A stretch of DNA of 64,000 bases, from positions 220,376 through 284,375 of the forward strand of contig NZ_FTOG01000004.1 of NCBI RefSeq assembly GCF_900156655.1. Reading direction: 5' to 3'. The notes under the pieces were generated by a model. That model ran no database searches. It was not told the DNA's origin and saw only the letters and a list, made by a program, of their open reading frames with translations. Each line of letters begins with the position of its first letter. Position 1 is the first letter of the stretch. This DNA is from Rhodobacter aestuarii. Its GTDB lineage: Bacteria; Pseudomonadota; Alphaproteobacteria; Rhodobacterales; Rhodobacteraceae. This document shows, one piece after another, positions 34,529-43,127 of this stretch. Made by a program: the position numbers and the translations under genes.

Positions 34529-34654
34529 TCAGCCTTGACGGGCTTTGAAGCGCTTCTGCGTCTTGTTGATCACGTAAACGCGGCCTTTACGGCGCACGAT
34601 CTGGCAATCGCGATGACGCTGCTTGAGCGAGCGGAGCGAGTTGCGGACCTTCAT
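34529..34654 (-). CDS. rpmJ: 50S ribosomal protein L36, zinc-free type
   Basis: A 41-residue protein with the sequence start [20 protein letters not shown] and a basic end ([11 protein letters not shown]). It has only one cysteine, so the zinc-ribbon ligands of the classic L36 are missing, as in the YkgO type that is the standard version in many alphaproteobacteria. A Shine-Dalgarno (AGGAGAAGG) precedes the ATG. It lies downstream of tRNA-Val on the same strand, far from the main ribosomal protein operons, as usual for this group. Confidence 0.95.
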   Translation of the reverse strand: MKVRNSLRSLKQRHRDCQIVRRKGRVYVINKTQKRFKARQG

Positions 34655-34698
34655 CGGCCTTCTCCTGTTCGCGGCGACGTGCGCCTTGAAAAGCAAAT

Positions 34699-34712
34699 GC
34701 CCCCGAAGGGGC
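34699..34712 (-). terminator. UUCG-loop terminator after tRNA-Val
   Basis: On the minus strand GCCCC and GGGGC flank a UUCG tetraloop, followed by a T-rich ATTTGCTTTTC. It sits directly after the tRNA 3' end and should limit read-through into rpmJ. Confidence 0.65.
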
Positions 34713-34718
34713 GGTGAA

Positions 34719-34793
<75 letters not shown>

Positions 34794-34952
34794 GAAAACC
34801 TGCTGCATTCCGCGTCTCGCCTTTCCCGGAAAGAAAAGGACGCGGGCGGAACCGCGTCGGTCTGGGGGTCTATAGAAGGAGTCGCGGCGGCTTTCAAGAG
34901 CCTTTTGGCAGGAAAAGAAATTGGTGTAAGCTTTGCCTCATAAGGAGCGTTC

Positions 34953-35825
34953 ATGTCGCAAGCCGATCACTCACATCTCCCCTATCGGCTACACCTGCCT
35001 GAGGTGCTGACCTCGGGCGTGGTTTTTGCCTCGCCGCATTCGGGGCGCCAATATCCACAAGAGTTTGTGCGCCGTGCACAGCTGGATTTATTGCGTTTGC
35101 GCTCTTCCGAGGATGCCTTTGTCGATCGGCTTCTGGGCATGGTGCCGCACCATGGCGCCACGCTGTTGGAAGCGAATTACCCGCGCGCCTATGTGGACCT
35201 GAACCGGGGCGAAGAAGAGCTCGATCCGGCCTTGATTGATGGTGTCGCGCGCGGCTCTGGGGGCGCACGTGCGGCGATGGGTCTTGGGGTGATTCCCCGC
35301 GTCGTTTCTGGTGGGCGCGAAATTTTCATGGGAAAAATTCCGCAAGCCGAGGCGAAAGCGCGGATTGAGGCTGTCTGGCGGCCCTATCATGCGCGGCTTG
35401 GGGCACTGTTGCAGGAGCGGCGTGCCCGATTCGGGCGGGCGATTCTTTTTGATGTGCATTCGATGCCGAGCGAGGCGAGCACGCCGCGCCAACGCTGTGC
35501 CGAAATTGTGCTGGGGGACCGTTTCGGAACCTCGGCCAAAAGCGAGACGATGCATCATGTCGAATCGGTGTTTCGGCGCGCGGGCCTGTCTGTGGCGCGC
35601 AACACGCCCTTTGCCGGGGCCTATATCGTGCAACGTTACGGGCGGCCTGCATCGGGCATTGAAGTGATCCAAATCGAGATTTCACGCGCGCTTTACATGG
35701 ATGAAGAGCGCATCGAACCGCTGCCGCATTTTGAGATGTTTGCGGCGTTGATCGGCGCGGTGAGTGCAGAACTGGCCGAATTGGTGCGGGGTCGCGGCGA
35801 TGCCGGGCAGATGGCGGCGGAATAG
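34953..35825 (+). CDS. N-formylglutamate amidohydrolase
   Basis: A 290-residue zinc hydrolase of the FGase family, which releases formate and glutamate from N-formylglutamate in the five-step histidine degradation route. Visible motifs include ASPHSGRQYP, LRSSEDAFVDRL, RAYVDLNR and FDVHSMPS, with His and Glu/Asp ligands. AAGGAG lies before the ATG. No hut genes are nearby, so a role in other N-formyl compounds is possible. It ends one base before the convergent dinB stop. Confidence 0.9.
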   Translation: MSQADHSHLPYRLHLPEVLTSGVVFASPHSGRQYPQEFVRRAQLDLLRLRSSEDAFVDRLLGMVPHHGATLLEANYPRAYVDLNRGEEELDPALIDGVARGSGGARAAMGLGVIPRVVSGGREIFMGKIPQAEAKARIEAVWRPYHARLGALLQERRARFGRAILFDVHSMPSEASTPRQRCAEIVLGDRFGTSAKSETMHHVESVFRRAGLSVARNTPFAGAYIVQRYGRPASGIEVIQIEISRALYMDEERIEPLPHFEMFAALIGAVSAELAELVRGRGDAGQMAAE

Positions 35826-35826
35826 C

Positions 35827-37089
35827 TTAGCTTTTGGCCATGCCGCGCCCCAGACGGATCGCATCTGACCCATATTTGGCCCGAATCGCATCGGCGGCCC
35901 GTTCGGCCTTGCTCCGTGCGCCCGCTTGCGGATCGAGCAAATCGCCCATCGGGTCATTGCCATCGGCAGGCGAAAGATCGGTATAGCCTGCACCAATCAG
36001 CCGAAACGGCCCTTTCTCTGGCAGCGCCGCCAGCAAGGCGCGGCTGGTGCGAAATAGCGTGTCAGAGAGTTGCGAGGGTTCATCAAGACGGGTTTGGCGG
36101 CTGAGCGCGGAAAAATCCGCCCGGCGCAGTTTCAAGACCACGGTGCGGCCTTGCAGACCCTTCGCCTTCATCCGGTCGGCGGCTTTTTCGCACATCGTCC
36201 AAAGGATGTTTTCCAGCTCTTCGCGGTCGGCAATATCTTTGGCAAAGGTGGTCTCATGCGAGACCGATTTGATCTCGGCATCGGGGGTGATTTTGCGGTG
36301 GTCCACCCCATGCGCAAGATCATAGAGCCGTGCGCCGGTGGCCCCAAAGCGCCCCTCTAAAGCGCTTTTGCTGGTGCGGCGGATGTCGGCCAAGGTGCGC
36401 AGCCCCGCGCGCGCCAAGGCGGCCCGCGTCGCCTCGCCCACGCCCCACAGAACCGAGGCAGGCTTGTCGCGCAAAAAGGCCTCGGTATCCGCGCGTCCAA
36501 TCACCGAAAAGCCGCGCGGCTTATCAAGGTCAGAGGCGATCTTGGCCAAGAACTTGTTATGCGCGAGCCCGATGGAGGCCGTGACGCCAATCTCGGTTTC
36601 AATCTCGCGCACCAGCCGCGCAAGGCTCACCGCAGGCGGCGCGTGGTGCAGCCGTTCCGTGCCCGTCAGGTCCAAAAACGCTTCATCCAGCGACAGCGGC
36701 TCCACCAAAGGTGTGAGTGCTGTGAATTTCGCACGAATCAGCGCCGAGACTTCGGCATAACGTTCTTTGCGGGGCGGGATCACCACCGCATCCGGGCACA
36801 GCTTGCGGGCTTGAAACATCGGCATGGCCGAGCGCACCCCCGCGATGCGCGCAATATAGCAGCAAGTGGTGACCACGCCGCGTGTACCGCCGCCGACGAT
36901 CAGCGGCTTGCTGGCAAGGCTTGGGTCATCGAGCTTTTCGACCGAGGCAAAGAAGCTGTCGCAATCAATATGCGCGATCGACAGGCTGAAAAGCTCGGGA
37001 TGTGCCAGCATGCGCGGCCGCCCGCAGCGGGGGCAGCGGGGCGGGCTCGTCTCAAAAGTGGCAAAGCAGTCGCGGCACAAAGCGGGCAT
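35827..37089 (-). CDS. dinB: DNA polymerase IV with N-terminal zinc ribbon
   Basis: A 420-residue Y-family translesion polymerase. The catalytic acidic residues are in AHIDCDSFFASVEKL and SLDEAFLDL. The little finger domain covers the last ~110 residues. Before the polymerase lies a four-cysteine ribbon (Cys5, Cys8, Cys19, Cys22), absent from E. coli DinB. No canonical beta-clamp binding end of the QLxLF kind is seen. The start at 37089 includes the ribbon; a start at an internal Met would lose it. A LexA site is not obvious upstream. Confidence 0.92.
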   Translation of the reverse strand: MPALCRDCFATFETSPPRCPRCGRPRMLAHPELFSLSIAHIDCDSFFASVEKLDDPSLASKPLIVGGGTRGVVTTCCYIARIAGVRSAMPMFQARKLCPDAVVIPPRKERYAEVSALIRAKFTALTPLVEPLSLDEAFLDLTGTERLHHAPPAVSLARLVREIETEIGVTASIGLAHNKFLAKIASDLDKPRGFSVIGRADTEAFLRDKPASVLWGVGEATRAALARAGLRTLADIRRTSKSALEGRFGATGARLYDLAHGVDHRKITPDAEIKSVSHETTFAKDIADREELENILWTMCEKAADRMKAKGLQGRTVVLKLRRADFSALSRQTRLDEPSQLSDTLFRTSRALLAALPEKGPFRLIGAGYTDLSPADGNDPMGDLLDPQAGARSKAERAADAIRAKYGSDAIRLGRGMAKS

Positions 37090-37180
37090 GATGGCGGCAA
37101 TCTAGCCTAAGCCGCAGCCGGGCGGGAGGGGCGTCGCCGCTTTTGGCCCTTCGGCTTTGCGTAAATATCCGGGAACGCGA

Positions 37181-37199
37181 CGGGGGGCAGAGCCCCCCG
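37181..37199. terminator. GC hairpin between dinB and clpB
   Basis: CGGGGGGC and GCCCCCCG form an eight-base stem around AGA. It lies just downstream of clpB on the minus strand. There is no U-tract. A weaker version of the same motif occurs at 40263-40278 before pyrF, so it may be a short dispersed element. Confidence 0.5.
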
Positions 37200-37207
37200 C
37201 CACTGGT

Positions 37208-39823
37208 TCAGTTCAGCACCCGATCTTCGGGCTGGATACGCTGGGAGGCAGAGACGCGCCCCCCAACCACCAACCCGTCCGGGCCTGCGGTGACCTTGAC
37301 CTCCACCCCGTCTTTCACCTCGCCCGCGAGCAAAAGTTCTGCGAGCGGGTCTTGCAGCGCGCGTTGGATCACCCGTTTAAGCGGGCGCGCCCCAAAGACC
37401 GGGTCATAGCCTTCATCGGCGAGCCATTTGAGCGCGGCCTCATCCAGCGCCAACGCGATCTTGCGCGCGGCCAGCCGCTTTTCGAGCCGCCCGAGCTGTA
37501 TCGTCACGATCCCGTCCATATTCTCGCGGCTGAGCCGATCAAAGATCACCATCTCATCCAAGCGGTTGAGGAATTCGGGGCGGAAATGCATCCGCACCGC
37601 CTCCATCACCTCGGCCTTGGCCTCAGCGGTATCGGTCCCATCCGGCAGGCGGCTGAGCGCTTGGCTGCCTAGGTTTGAGGTCAGCACGATCAGCGTTTGC
37701 TTGAAATCGACCGTGCGGCCTTGGCCATCGGTCAGCACGCCATCATCCAGCACCTGCAACAGCACGTTGAAGACATCGGGGTGAGCTTTTTCTACCTCGT
37801 CAAACAACACCACCTGATAGGGCCGCCTCCGAACCGCTTCGGTCAGAACCCCGCCTTCGTCATAGCCAACATAGCCCGGAGGCGCACCGATGAGCCGCGC
37901 GACCGAGTGTTTCTCCATGAATTCCGACATGTCGATGCGGACCATCGCGCTGTCATCATCAAAGAGATAATTGGCCACGGCTTTGGTCAGTTCGGTTTTC
38001 CCTACGCCGGTCGGGCCAAGGAAGAGGAACGACCCAAGCGGGCGGTTTTCATCATTCAGCCCCGCGCGCGCACGGCGCACGGCATTGGCCACAGCGGTGA
38101 TGGCGGCATCTTGCCCGATCACCCGCTTGTGGAGTTCTTCCTCCATCTTCAGTAGCTTCTCGCGCTCGCCCTCAAGCATTTTCGAGGTCGGGATACCGGT
38201 CCAGCGTTCCACCACTTCGGCGATTTGCTCGGGGCGGACGGCTTCTTCCACCATCTTGGTTTCGGCCACCGTTTCCGCCTCGGCCAGAAGCTTTTCAAGC
38301 TCGGGAATGCGGCCGTATTGCAGTTCGCCCGCCTTGGCGAAGTTGCCCTCACGTTTGGCGTGTTCAAGTTGCACGCGAGCTTGGTCAAGCTGCTCTTTGA
38401 CGTTGCGGGAAGCTTCCAGCATATCGCGTTCAGACTGCCATTTAGCGGTCATCACAGCAGAGCGTTCTTGCACCTCGGCCAAGTCTTTTTCGAGCTTTTC
38501 AAGCCGATCTTTGGAGGCCGCATCTTCCTCGCGTTTGAGCGCCTCGGCCTCGATCTGCATTTGCAGGATCTGCCGATCAAGCGCGTCAAGCTCTTCGGGT
38601 TTGCTGTCCACTTCCATACGCAGGCGCGAGGCCGCCTCGTCCACAAGGTCAATCGCCTTATCGGGCAAGAAGCGGTCGGTGATGTAGCGGTGCGAAAGCG
38701 TCGCCGCCGCCACCAGCGCCGAGTCAGAAATACGCACCCCGTGGTGGAGTTCATATTTCTCTTTGATGCCGCGCAGGATCGAGATCGTATCCTCGACGGT
38801 GGGCTCTTCCACCATCACCGGCTGGAAGCGCCGCGCCAAGGCCGCGTCTTTCTCGACATATTTGCGGTATTCATCAAGCGTGGTGGCCCCAACGCAATGC
38901 AGCTCGCCCCGCGCAAGCGCCGGTTTGATCAGGTTTGCGGCATCCATCGCCCCATCGGATTTGCCCGCGCCCACAAGCGTGTGCATTTCGTCGATGAAAA
39001 GGATGATCTCGCCCGCAGCCGCCTCGATCTCTTTCAAGATCGCTTTGAGCCGTTCTTCAAATTCACCGCGATATTTCGCGCCAGCGATCAGCGCCCCCAT
39101 ATCAAGCGCCAAAAGCTTTTTGTTGCGCAGGCTTTCGGGGACGTCGCCATCAATGATGCGCAGCGCCAAGCCTTCCGCAATCGCGGTTTTCCCGACACCG
39201 GGTTCGCCGATCAGCACCGGGTTGTTTTTGGTGCGGCGGCTCAGCACCTGCATGGTGCGGCGAATTTCATCGTCCCGGCCAATGATCGGGTCGATCTTGC
39301 CGTCTTCGGCGGCCTGCGTCAGATCGCGGGCATATTTCTTCAGCGCCTCATAGCCATCTTCGGCAGAGGTACTGTCGGCGGTGCGGCCCTTGCGAATGTC
39401 ATTGATTGCGGTATTGAGGTTTTGTGCAGTGACCGCGCCCGCATCAAGCGCATCTTTCGCGCGGGTGTTCACCATGGCGAGTGCCATCAGCATCCGTTCC
39501 ACCGGAACGAAGCTGTCGCCCGCTTTTTTGGCGAGTTTTTCGGCCTCATCCAAAACGCGCACAAGGCTTTGCTCAACATAAACTTGCCCGTCGCCGCCCG
39601 AGACTTTGGGCAGTTTGGAGACATAAACGTCCACCGCTTCCTGTACCCGCTTGGGCTCGCCGCCCGCGCGTTGGATCAGGTTGGCCGACAGACCTTGGTC
39701 GTCATCCATCAGGGCTTTCAGCAAATGCTCGGGCTGCACGCGTTGGTGGCCTTCACGCATCGCGATCGTTTGCGCGGCTTGCAGGAACCCGCGCGACCGT
39801 TCCGTGAACTTCTCCATGTTCAT
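37208..39823 (-). CDS. clpB: ATP-dependent disaggregase ClpB
   Basis: An 871-residue Hsp104-family disaggregase working with DnaK. It has the N-terminal repeat domain ([18 protein letters not shown]), AAA1 with [13 protein letters not shown] near 200, and the middle coiled-coil at about 410-520. AAA2 carries [13 protein letters not shown] near 600, and a small C-terminal domain follows. Length and motifs are normal. A candidate heat-shock promoter lies about 80-105 bases upstream. It is transcribed toward dinB. Confidence 0.96.
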   Translation of the reverse strand: MNMEKFTERSRGFLQAAQTIAMREGHQRVQPEHLLKALMDDDQGLSANLIQRAGGEPKRVQEAVDVYVSKLPKVSGGDGQVYVEQSLVRVLDEAEKLAKKAGDSFVPVERMLMALAMVNTRAKDALDAGAVTAQNLNTAINDIRKGRTADSTSAEDGYEALKKYARDLTQAAEDGKIDPIIGRDDEIRRTMQVLSRRTKNNPVLIGEPGVGKTAIAEGLALRIIDGDVPESLRNKKLLALDMGALIAGAKYRGEFEERLKAILKEIEAAAGEIILFIDEMHTLVGAGKSDGAMDAANLIKPALARGELHCVGATTLDEYRKYVEKDAALARRFQPVMVEEPTVEDTISILRGIKEKYELHHGVRISDSALVAAATLSHRYITDRFLPDKAIDLVDEAASRLRMEVDSKPEELDALDRQILQMQIEAEALKREEDAASKDRLEKLEKDLAEVQERSAVMTAKWQSERDMLEASRNVKEQLDQARVQLEHAKREGNFAKAGELQYGRIPELEKLLAEAETVAETKMVEEAVRPEQIAEVVERWTGIPTSKMLEGEREKLLKMEEELHKRVIGQDAAITAVANAVRRARAGLNDENRPLGSFLFLGPTGVGKTELTKAVANYLFDDDSAMVRIDMSEFMEKHSVARLIGAPPGYVGYDEGGVLTEAVRRRPYQVVLFDEVEKAHPDVFNVLLQVLDDGVLTDGQGRTVDFKQTLIVLTSNLGSQALSRLPDGTDTAEAKAEVMEAVRMHFRPEFLNRLDEMVIFDRLSRENMDGIVTIQLGRLEKRLAARKIALALDEAALKWLADEGYDPVFGARPLKRVIQRALQDPLAELLLAGEVKDGVEVKVTAGPDGLVVGGRVSASQRIQPEDRVLN

Positions 39824-39899
39824 CGGTTCTCTCCTCTATGAAGCCCCCGGCTCTTGCGGCGCCCGTCATGGCACGCCCCGGTTCCGGGTCTTGATCAAA

Positions 39900-39928
39900 A
39901 GGTGGTTTTTTCGCGGCCCCGGTTCAAG
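39900..39928 (-). promoter_or_regulatory. Candidate heat-shock (sigma-32) promoter of clpB
   Basis: On the minus strand CTTGAA is followed after 17 bases by CCACCT, resembling RpoH -35 and -10 elements. The position about 80 bases from the clpB ATG fits. The -10 match is weak. Confidence 0.4.
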
Positions 39929-40030
39929 AGGGAGAGGGGCGAGGCAATCTTTTTTTCACCTTTGGTGCCGTTGGAAACCTTTTGCCAACCTTGTGCGTTG
40001 ATCCTGAGCCCCCAAGGCTTGGAGGTTCCT

Positions 40031-40240
40031 ATGCATCACGCGACCGCGATCCATATTGCGCAACTGATCTACAATGCCGCGCTGCGCCGGTTTGAGGCGG
40101 TGGTGGAGTTTTTCGCGCCGGGGATGCCGGTGCCGCTTCGGGTGCCAGTGCGGGTGCAAGCGCAACCCGATATGGCGCACCGTCGTTTGGTGCACGCGCT
40201 CACGCGCGAGGCGCAACGCCAAGGTATCGGTCGGTTCTGA
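40031..40240 (+). CDS. Small unknown protein upstream of pyrF
   Basis: A 69-residue protein, basic and rich in Ala, Arg and Val. It starts at an ATG with a strong GGAGGT seven bases upstream. A His-rich beginning (MHHATAIHIAQLIYNAALRR) precedes an FFAPGMPVPLRVPVRVQ core. I do not recognise a family. It is on the same strand as pyrF and 66 bases before it. Confidence 0.55.
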   Translation: MHHATAIHIAQLIYNAALRRFEAVVEFFAPGMPVPLRVPVRVQAQPDMAHRRLVHALTREAQRQGIGRF

Positions 40241-40306
40241 TTTCCTTGACCGAACCGGGGATCGGGGGCAGAACCCCGCCGAGAGCCCTTTGCCCCGGAG
40301 ATTGCC

Positions 40307-41011
40307 ATGCCCCTGCCCGCCGATGACCGCCTGATCGTGGCGATGGATGTACCCAATGCGATTGCAGGGCTGGAACTGGCCGCGAAGCTGGGAGACTCGG
40401 TCAGCTTCTATAAAATCGGTCTGGGCATGCTCACGGGTGGCGGCTTGGCGCTGGCCAATGAGCTTAAGGCCGAGCAGGGTAAGAAAATCTTCCTCGATAT
40501 GAAGCTGTTCGATATCGGCGCCACGGTTGAAGCCGCAGTGCGCGGCCTTGCGCAGTTCGATCTCGACTTTCTCACCGTGCATGGCGACCCCTATGTGGTG
40601 AAAGCCGCGAAAGAGGGGGCAGCGGGCAAGCCGCTCAAGATTCTCGCCGTCACGATCCTGACCTCGCTTGACCGGGCCGATCTGGATGGCGCGCTGATCC
40701 GTGAAGGTGATCTGGCCGATTTGGTCGTGGAACGCGCAGGCAATGCTTTTGCCGCAGGTGCGGATGGGGTGATTGCCAGCCCGCGCGAAGCGGCGCTGAT
40801 CCGCGCTTTGCCTGAGGCTGCGGGCAAGCTGCTTGTCACGCCGGGGGTGCGCCCCGCAGGGGCCGATCTGGGCGATCAAAAGCGGGTGGAAACACCGGCT
40901 TCGGCTCTGGCGGCGGGGGCGGACCATCTGGTGGTTGGGCGCCCGATCTGGAAAGCCGAAGATCCGCGTGCCGCCGCGCAGGCGATTTTGCAAGAGATCG
41001 CGGCGATCTGA
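40307..41011 (+). CDS. pyrF: Orotidine 5'-phosphate decarboxylase
   Basis: Converts OMP to UMP in pyrimidine synthesis. The 234-residue barrel shows the active-site DMKLFDIGATVE with its Lys/Asp dyad, plus VTPGVRPAG and VVGRPIW phosphate-binding parts. The ATG has GGAG upstream. Other pyr genes are not adjacent. A perfect hairpin follows about 30 bases after its stop. Confidence 0.95.
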   Translation: MPLPADDRLIVAMDVPNAIAGLELAAKLGDSVSFYKIGLGMLTGGGLALANELKAEQGKKIFLDMKLFDIGATVEAAVRGLAQFDLDFLTVHGDPYVVKAAKEGAAGKPLKILAVTILTSLDRADLDGALIREGDLADLVVERAGNAFAAGADGVIASPREAALIRALPEAAGKLLVTPGVRPAGADLGDQKRVETPASALAAGADHLVVGRPIWKAEDPRAAAQAILQEIAAI

Positions 41012-41039
41012 TCCGAAAATCAAAACCCAGAAATACGCG

Positions 41040-41059
41040 CGGCGGCCCTTGGGCCGCCG
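41040..41059. terminator. GC-rich hairpin between pyrF and convergent small gene
   Basis: CGGCGGCCC and GGGCCGCCG form a nine-base perfect stem with two bases between. It can fold from either strand and separates two converging genes. The following bases are only weakly T-rich. Confidence 0.6.
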
Positions 41060-41090
41060 TAATCATTCTGCCGTGAGATACGGCTTTGGC

Positions 41091-41246
41091 TCAGTGGCCG
41101 GTGGACGCTTCAGCAGCGGCAGCACCGTGACCCAGCCCCATCGGTTGCGCGACCGACAGCCAGACCACAAGGCCCACGAGGCAGACGATCGCACTCGTGA
41201 GAAAGAACTTCAGGCCTTCGGCCTCTTGCGGAAAATCGTCGTACAT
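41091..41246 (-). CDS. Small single-span membrane protein
   Basis: A 51-residue protein with one predicted membrane helix (FFLTSAIVCLVGLVVWLSV) and a short acidic N-terminus (MYDDFPQEAEG). An AGGAGAAC motif lies seven bases before its ATG, making translation likely. No family known to me. It is the last gene after the NfeD-SPFH run and is separated from it by a 16-base palindrome. It is too short for most gene callers. Confidence 0.6.
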   Translation of the reverse strand: MYDDFPQEAEGLKFFLTSAIVCLVGLVVWLSVAQPMGLGHGAAAAEASTGH

Positions 41247-41275
41247 GGCTGTTCTCCTGTATATACTGCGTCTCT

Positions 41276-41291
41276 ACGCCGCATGCGGCGT
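41276..41291. promoter_or_regulatory. 16-base perfect palindrome before the small membrane gene
   Basis: ACGCCGCA meets its complement TGCGGCGT without a spacer, 30 bases before the 51-residue ORF and 39 after the NfeD stop. It could end the NfeD transcript or act as an operator. Confidence 0.4.
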
Positions 41292-41329
41292 TGCGTCCAG
41301 TCTCGTATGCAAGAGTATGCAGGTTTTCC

Positions 41330-41602
41330 TCAGTTTTCGTTGATATCGCGGTCCCAAATCCGGGTTTGACCGGGGTGTACCCCCATCAATTTGCGCATCA
41401 CCAGCCAGACGGCCAATGCCGATAGCGCCAACACCAAAACCGCGAGCGGAAGTGAGTCGCCGATCACGCCGATCCACAAAAGACCGCCCACTAAAATGGC
41501 GCCCACGGCGAAGCCCAGCAGGATGAAACCGGGCAAAAGCATTTCGAGCGCGCCCAGCAAAACGCCCGCCACAACCCAAATCCACGGTTCTTGCCAAGAC
41601 AT
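41330..41602 (-). CDS. NfeD-like short membrane protein
   Basis: A 90-residue protein of the short NfeD type, with two or three hydrophobic segments (AGVLLGALEMLLPGFILLGF is typical) and a short soluble tail. NfeD proteins pair with SPFH/stomatin proteins, as here. The stop of the SPFH gene overlaps the ATG by one base; a GTG three bases earlier gives an alternative start with a four-base overlap. Confidence 0.85.
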   Translation of the reverse strand: MSWQEPWIWVVAGVLLGALEMLLPGFILLGFAVGAILVGGLLWIGVIGDSLPLAVLVLALSALAVWLVMRKLMGVHPGQTRIWDRDINEN

Positions 41603-42501
41603 CACGACCGCCCTTTCAAGAGTTTGAACGCCTCGCCAAAGGCCTCAAGCGCCGAGGCGGGCAAAAGCACGGTTTGCTTGCCCTCGCCAGAAGCGACCTT
41701 GGCAATCGCATCCACCTGTTTCAGCGCCACTTGGTATTGCGCAGCCTCGATCCCGTTCTTCGCAATCGCCTCGGCAATCACGCTGGTGGCATAGGCTTCG
41801 GCCTCGGCGGTCACGCGTTTGGCTTTGGCTTGTTGCTCGGCGGCATAAAGATCGGCATCAGCCGAAAGTTCGACCGCACGTTTTTTCCCCTCAGCCTCGG
41901 TCACCTGCGCACGGCGGGCGCGTTCAGCGTTGAGCTGTTGCAGCATCGCGGCGCGGGTGGCTTCATCCAGATTGACATCCAAAATTTCGGCGCGGGTGAC
42001 CTCAATCCCCCAGTCATCAACGACATTCGCGACATTGTCGCGGATATGCGAAATCAGCCCCGAGCGGTTCGATTGCACGGTGTCGAGTTCCATTTGCCCG
42101 ATTTGCGAGCGCACGATCCCGGCCACGGTGGTGGCAATCGCTGCATCAATATCGCGAATCCGGTAGACCGTGCGTTCCGGCTCGATCACCCGATAGAAGA
42201 CCGAAGTATCGACCTGCACCAGCACGTTATCCGCAGTAATCGCGTCTTGGCGCGAGGTGGGTAGCTGGCGTTCCAGCACCGAAACTTTATGCGCGACCTT
42301 ATCGAGAAACGGCACGATGAAGTTGATGCCGGGGCCAAGCACCGCGCGCAGCCGCCCAAAACGCTCGACCACGTGCTTTTCGGATTGCGGCACGATTCGC
42401 ACGCCCAAGAAGATCGACAAAATGACAAAGGCGGCTAGGGCGAGCATCACCGCGTTGCCGCCAAACAGGGACGGATCTCTTAGAAGGTCTTCGGTGTTCA
42501 T
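41602..42501 (-). CDS. SPFH/Band 7 (stomatin-like) protein
   Basis: A 299-residue membrane-anchored SPFH protein of the QmcA/stomatin type. An N-terminal membrane helix (residues ~15-35) is followed by the SPFH domain (VPQSEKHVVERFGRLRAVLG). A long Ala/Glu-rich coiled-coil near residues 190-250 follows. These proteins form large membrane cages and pair with NfeD. AAAGGAG precedes the ATG. Confidence 0.9.
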   Translation of the reverse strand: MNTEDLLRDPSLFGGNAVMLALAAFVILSIFLGVRIVPQSEKHVVERFGRLRAVLGPGINFIVPFLDKVAHKVSVLERQLPTSRQDAITADNVLVQVDTSVFYRVIEPERTVYRIRDIDAAIATTVAGIVRSQIGQMELDTVQSNRSGLISHIRDNVANVVDDWGIEVTRAEILDVNLDEATRAAMLQQLNAERARRAQVTEAEGKKRAVELSADADLYAAEQQAKAKRVTAEAEAYATSVIAEAIAKNGIEAAQYQVALKQVDAIAKVASGEGKQTVLLPASALEAFGEAFKLLKGRS

Positions 42502-42543
42502 AGATCAATCTCCTTTGGTCAAACGCGGTCAGTATCGGTGGAA

Positions 42544-42777
42544 TTATGGCTTCGATATGTCGGCGGGCGCATTGGCAGGCAGATCAAAGGGGATCGCCGG
42601 AGGGATTGCGGCTGTTGCATCATCGCCGCCCGGCAGCAGTTTGACGCCGACCAAAATGGCCGCGACCACCACCGCCCAGCCGCCGGGGCGCGACATGAGC
42701 CACAGCCCCACCCCAAAGAACCCAAGTGCGGTGCGCAGCGATGCCATGCCCGCGAAACTGAGAAGCGGTCCCCACAT
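42544..42777 (-). CDS. Small membrane protein downstream of a GlsB-type gene
   Basis: A 77-residue protein with two hydrophobic segments (WGPLLSFAGMASL and WAVVVAAILVGVKLL) and a Pro/Ala-rich tail (PPAIPFDLPANAPADISKP). The ATG at 42777 overlaps the stop of the upstream gene by one base (TGATG); a longer start at 42804 would overlap 28 bases. No named family is recognised. It may belong to the SPFH-NfeD set. Confidence 0.6.
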   Translation of the reverse strand: MWGPLLSFAGMASLRTALGFFGVGLWLMSRPGGWAVVVAAILVGVKLLPGGDDATAAIPPAIPFDLPANAPADISKP

Positions 42778-43016
42778 CAGCGTTTTCCCCCATAGGTTTG
42801 CCAAGCCCAGATCAGCGCCATCGCGCCCAAAATCGCCCCGACAAGCCCGGCCATCAGCCCCATGATCGCAATCAAGAACCGCAGCACCAGCCCGCCGATC
42901 AAGGCGCCAAAGACGCCAATCGCGATGGTGGTGGGAATGTCTGCATCTATCTTCATCAACCGCGTGGCCAGAAAGCCTGCGGCGATGCCGATCAGGATAA
43001 AGCTTATGATGGGCAT
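42777..43016 (-). CDS. GlsB/YeaQ/YmgE-type membrane protein
   Basis: A 79-residue protein of the transglycosylase-associated small membrane family. The pattern ISFILIGIAAGFLATRLM and IGVFGALIGGLVLRF with Gly-rich helices matches it. These proteins are stress linked and unlikely to be enzymes. First gene of a run of four membrane protein genes on this strand. Confidence 0.78.
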   Translation of the reverse strand: MPIISFILIGIAAGFLATRLMKIDADIPTTIAIGVFGALIGGLVLRFLIAIMGLMAGLVGAILGAMALIWAWQTYGGKR

Positions 43017-43127
43017 GGGCGGCTCCTCCGCTCGCCAGACCGGTATAGCCCTAATATGTGAAGCGATGCGCGCAAAGAAAAGCCCCGGCACGTGGGCCGG
43101 GGCAGGTTGCCGCTTCTTTGGCGACGA

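Noticed and set aside
38225..39841. 538-residue plus-strand ORF across clpB
   Set aside because: Antisense of ClpB, whose two AAA modules are intact on the other strand.
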